This document shows positions 61,899 to 64,000 of a stretch of DNA of 64,000 nt, one piece after another. The stretch comes from Paracoccus yeei ATCC BAA-599. Its GTDB lineage: Bacteria > Pseudomonadota > Alphaproteobacteria > Rhodobacterales > Rhodobacteraceae. A model generated the notes under the pieces. The model was not told the origin of the DNA. It saw only the letters and a program-made list of their open reading frames with translations, and made no database searches. The number at the start of each line of letters is the position of its first letter. Position 1 is the stretch's first letter. Where the stretch lies: positions 169,949 through 233,948 of the forward strand of contig NZ_KK211402.1 of NCBI RefSeq assembly GCF_000622145.1, written 5' to 3'. A program made the translations under genes and the position numbers.

Positions 61899-63431
61899 TC
61901 ATTCCCGTGGTGGCTGCTGCGCCCTGTGTTGCTGGCGCAGGTGGCGCCAGAGCAGCGCGCCGCCAAGCGCCAGCCCGGCCCCCAGCATCAGGTGGCGCGA
62001 GGTCAGCCCCAGCCGCGCCTGCGCCGAGCGGCGATAGCGCGGATCGAAGAAGCGGGTGTCGGCCAGCAGGCTGCCAAGAAGCGTTTCCTTGCGCAGCGGC
62101 AGGTCGCGCAGGCCCCGGCCCGAATCGCGGTTCAGCGCCTCGATGGCCGGGATCAGCCCGCCCTTGTCGCGCAAGGCGCGCGCGACGGTGGCCGGGTCGC
62201 GGTCCAGATGCTCGGCCAGCAGCCGGTCGCGCAACTCTCCGATGACGCGGCGGCCCTCCGGGTCGCGGCCCGCCAGCGCCACGTCGCATTCGGTGTCGAA
62301 GGCCATCGAGCGGCGGTCGATGTTCGAGGAGCCGACCCGCAGCAGGCAATCGTCGATGATGCTGATCTTGGCATGGACATAGATCGGCTCGCCCGCCGCG
62401 TTGACGGGATAGAAGATGCGGAAGCGGCCATGCGGATCATGCGCGCGCAGCTCGCGCACCATGCGCGAGCGGCTGACGTGCATGGCGGCGTCCTCGACCA
62501 CCGACTGCGCGGCCATGGGGGTGATGACGACGACCTCGGGACCGTCCGGGTCGGCCAGCCGCTCGCGGATCGCGGCGGTGATGCTGTCGGCGCAGAAATA
62601 TTGCGATTCCAGGTAGATGTAATCCCGCGCCGCGCGGATGCTGTCCAGATAGAGGTTCTCGATCTCGGGCACGGTGGGGCTGTCGGGTCCGGGCGGCTCG
62701 GTCCGGGCGATGGCGATCTCGACGTCGCGCAGCAGGGGGGCGATGCTGTCGGGCCAGAGGTCGCCGCCGGGGCGGAACGCCTCGTCCATCTCGGCGTCGT
62801 TGGCGCGGGCCCAGCGGTCGCGGGCCAGTTCCGACAGCGCCGCCGCCACCGGCCCCGACACCACCGCCGAGGCGTCGTGCCAGGGCTGGGCCACGTCGCC
62901 GTTCTTGAGCCGGCGCAGATCGTCTTCCGGCGCGTGCTCGGGCCGGTCCCAGCGCCCGTCGGTCATGTCGATGCCGCCGCAGAACGCCAGCGAATCGTCG
63001 ATCACCGCGATCTTCTGGTGATGGCAGGCGCCGATCGGGTGGCGCCCGTCGAAGGCCAGGTGCACCTGGTCGGGCGAAAGCAGCTTGATGCGCGCGGCGG
63101 GCAGCACCCGTCCCGGCGCGATCAGGGCGCCGCCGCTCCATTTCAGCAGGTAGATGTCGAGGTCGGGGCGGCGGTCGGCCAGCGCGTCGATGAAGGGGCC
63201 GACCTGGTTCGGCAACCCGTCCGGGGCCATGCCCTGATCGTCGCTTTCGCCGGGCAGCATCTCGATTTCGAAATCGAAGTCCCAGCCGACCATGATGATC
63301 AGCCGCTGCGCCTTCAGCAGGGATTCGCGCAGGGCGCGGAAATAGGCCTGCCCGTCGATGATGAAGGAAAAGCAGCTGGCGCGTTCGACCCGCCAGCAGT
63401 TGCGGTCGGGCTGGAACTGGAACTCGGGCAT
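61899..63431 (-). CDS. Phospholipase D-like protein, two HKD motifs, C-terminal anchor
   Basis: A 510-residue PLD-superfamily enzyme with both catalytic motifs: His138-x-Lys140-x4-Asp145 and His353-x-Lys355-x4-Asp360. The latter is followed by [17 protein letters not shown], typical of cardiolipin synthases and PLDs. A hydrophobic segment about 479-495 could anchor it. No N-terminal signal peptide or membrane helices are evident, unlike classical ClsA. It probably hydrolyses or transfers phosphatidyl groups. It converges with the initiator gene. Confidence 0.88.
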   Translation of the reverse strand: MPEFQFQPDRNCWRVERASCFSFIIDGQAYFRALRESLLKAQRLIIMVGWDFDFEIEMLPGESDDQGMAPDGLPNQVGPFIDALADRRPDLDIYLLKWSGGALIAPGRVLPAARIKLLSPDQVHLAFDGRHPIGACHHQKIAVIDDSLAFCGGIDMTDGRWDRPEHAPEDDLRRLKNGDVAQPWHDASAVVSGPVAAALSELARDRWARANDAEMDEAFRPGGDLWPDSIAPLLRDVEIAIARTEPPGPDSPTVPEIENLYLDSIRAARDYIYLESQYFCADSITAAIRERLADPDGPEVVVITPMAAQSVVEDAAMHVSRSRMVRELRAHDPHGRFRIFYPVNAAGEPIYVHAKISIIDDCLLRVGSSNIDRRSMAFDTECDVALAGRDPEGRRVIGELRDRLLAEHLDRDPATVARALRDKGGLIPAIEALNRDSGRGLRDLPLRKETLLGSLLADTRFFDPRYRRSAQARLGLTSRHLMLGAGLALGGALLWRHLRQQHRAQQPPRE

Positions 63432-63586
63432 GGTTCACCAAGGGTTACTGGGTCTTGAAAGCGGGGCAGGGGGGCCCGCCGCCGTGGGCGTTCCGGGCCG
63501 CGCCGCGCATCTTTTCACGCGACATCGGCGCGGGAATCGGCCATTCAGTCGCCCGAACCGACTGGAAACGCAAGGGGGACCATGAG

Positions 63587-64000
63587 ATGAGCGCCACGCC
63601 AGAACGCCGGACCCGGCTGACGCCCGGCGACATCCGCGCGCGCAAGGGGGGCGCGCCGATCGCCTGCCTGACCGCCTATACCACGCCGATGGCGCGGCTG
63701 ATGGACCGCGCCTGCGACCTGGTGCTGGTGGGCGACAGCCTGGGCATGGTGCTGCACGGGCTGCCCTCGACCCTGGGCGTGACGATGGAGATGATGATCC
63801 TGCACGGCCGGGCGGTGGCGCGCGGCATCGAGCGCGCCTGCCTGGTGGTGGACATGCCCTTCGGCAGCTACGAGGAGAGCCCCGAACAGGCCATGCGCAA
63901 TGCCGCGCGGCTGGTGGCCGAGACGGGCTGTCAGGCGGTCAAGCTTGAGGGCGGGCAGCACATGGCCGGAACGGTGCGCTTCCTGGTCGAACGCGGCATT
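63587..64000 (+). CDS. panB: Ketopantoate hydroxymethyltransferase, 5' part
   Basis: The first 138 codons of PanB, cut by the window edge. PanB adds a hydroxymethyl group from methylene-THF to 2-oxoisovalerate in pantothenate/CoA synthesis. Visible motifs: [28 protein letters not shown] with the metal-binding Asp, [14 protein letters not shown] and VKLEGG. The ATG at 63587 follows AAGGGGG; an ATG at 63582 runs into a stop. Lying next to the replication module, it puts a vitamin-synthesis gene on this replicon. Confidence 0.92.
   Translation, partial: MSATPERRTRLTPGDIRARKGGAPIACLTAYTTPMARLMDRACDLVLVGDSLGMVLHGLPSTLGVTMEMMILHGRAVARGIERACLVVDMPFGSYEESPEQAMRNAARLVAETGCQAVKLEGGQHMAGTVRFLVERGI

Noticed and set aside
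1..64000. tRNA, rRNA, riboswitch, insertion sequence or prophage genes
   Set aside because: None recognised by eye on either strand; a covariance-model search would be needed to exclude small RNAs.

Overview
The window is very GC-rich, densely packed alphaproteobacterial DNA, most like Paracoccus or a close relative (Rhodobacteraceae). This rests on codon use, many ATGA/GTGA start-stop overlaps, a bo3-type quinol oxidase operon carrying SURF1, a YtfQRT-YjfF sugar importer and, at the right end, a plasmid-type replication module (parA, parB and a DnaA-like initiator). The module makes this an extrachromosomal replicon. It carries central-metabolism genes (fbp/fba, cyoABCD, trehalose synthesis, panB), so it looks more like a chromid or megaplasmid than a small accessory plasmid. 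That last point is inference. I saw no transposase, integrase, tRNA, rRNA or CRISPR array.

Layout, left to right. 0-10 kb: a LuxR-type regulator; a LysR regulator divergent from a DctA-type dicarboxylate symporter; fructose-1,6-bisphosphatase plus class II aldolase; a Hint-domain protein; and a red-light receptor unit (heme oxygenase and bacteriophytochrome). 10.7-19.7 kb: a capsule-type exporter (kpsE-kpsT divergent from kpsM), a half-size ABC exporter, a TetR-controlled EmrAB pump with a perfect operator, and two tiny coupled ORFs. 19.8-25.1 kb: a YtfQRT-YjfF importer for a furanose-type sugar, followed by a FadR-type GntR regulator. 25.3-33.1 kb: a YncE-like beta-propeller, a FepA/PfeA-type siderophore receptor, an OmpR-type response regulator with its histidine kinase, and an OpgG-type periplasmic glucan protein. 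A direct-repeat motif with 10-bp period precedes three of these transcription units, which suggests one local regulon.

33-39 kb: an acyl-CoA operon (ligase, short-chain dehydrogenase, thiolase, acyl-CoA dehydrogenase) divergent from an AraC regulator. 39-44.4 kb: an RTX-repeat protein, a 59-residue membrane protein, and a trehalose operon otsB-GH15-otsA with every junction overlapping. 44.4-50.9 kb: cyoABCD-surf1 and a divergent MHS-type MFS transporter. 51-55 kb: a Phd/VapC-type toxin-antitoxin pair, a cystine/dicarboxylate symporter gene split by one in-frame amber codon, a YciA thioesterase and an MltB-type lytic transglycosylase. 55-58 kb: nagK-nagA followed by a COG0523 (CobW) GTPase in overlapping array.

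58.2-61.8 kb is the replicon core: parB and parA (minus strand), a 479-bp intergenic region with iteron-like repeats and palindromes, and the divergent DnaA-like initiator. Five near-identical 16-bp palindromes (CTTCCCCGNGGGGAAG type) lie in and just after parA-parB and are probably the parS centromere. A two-HKD phospholipase D and the start of panB close the window.
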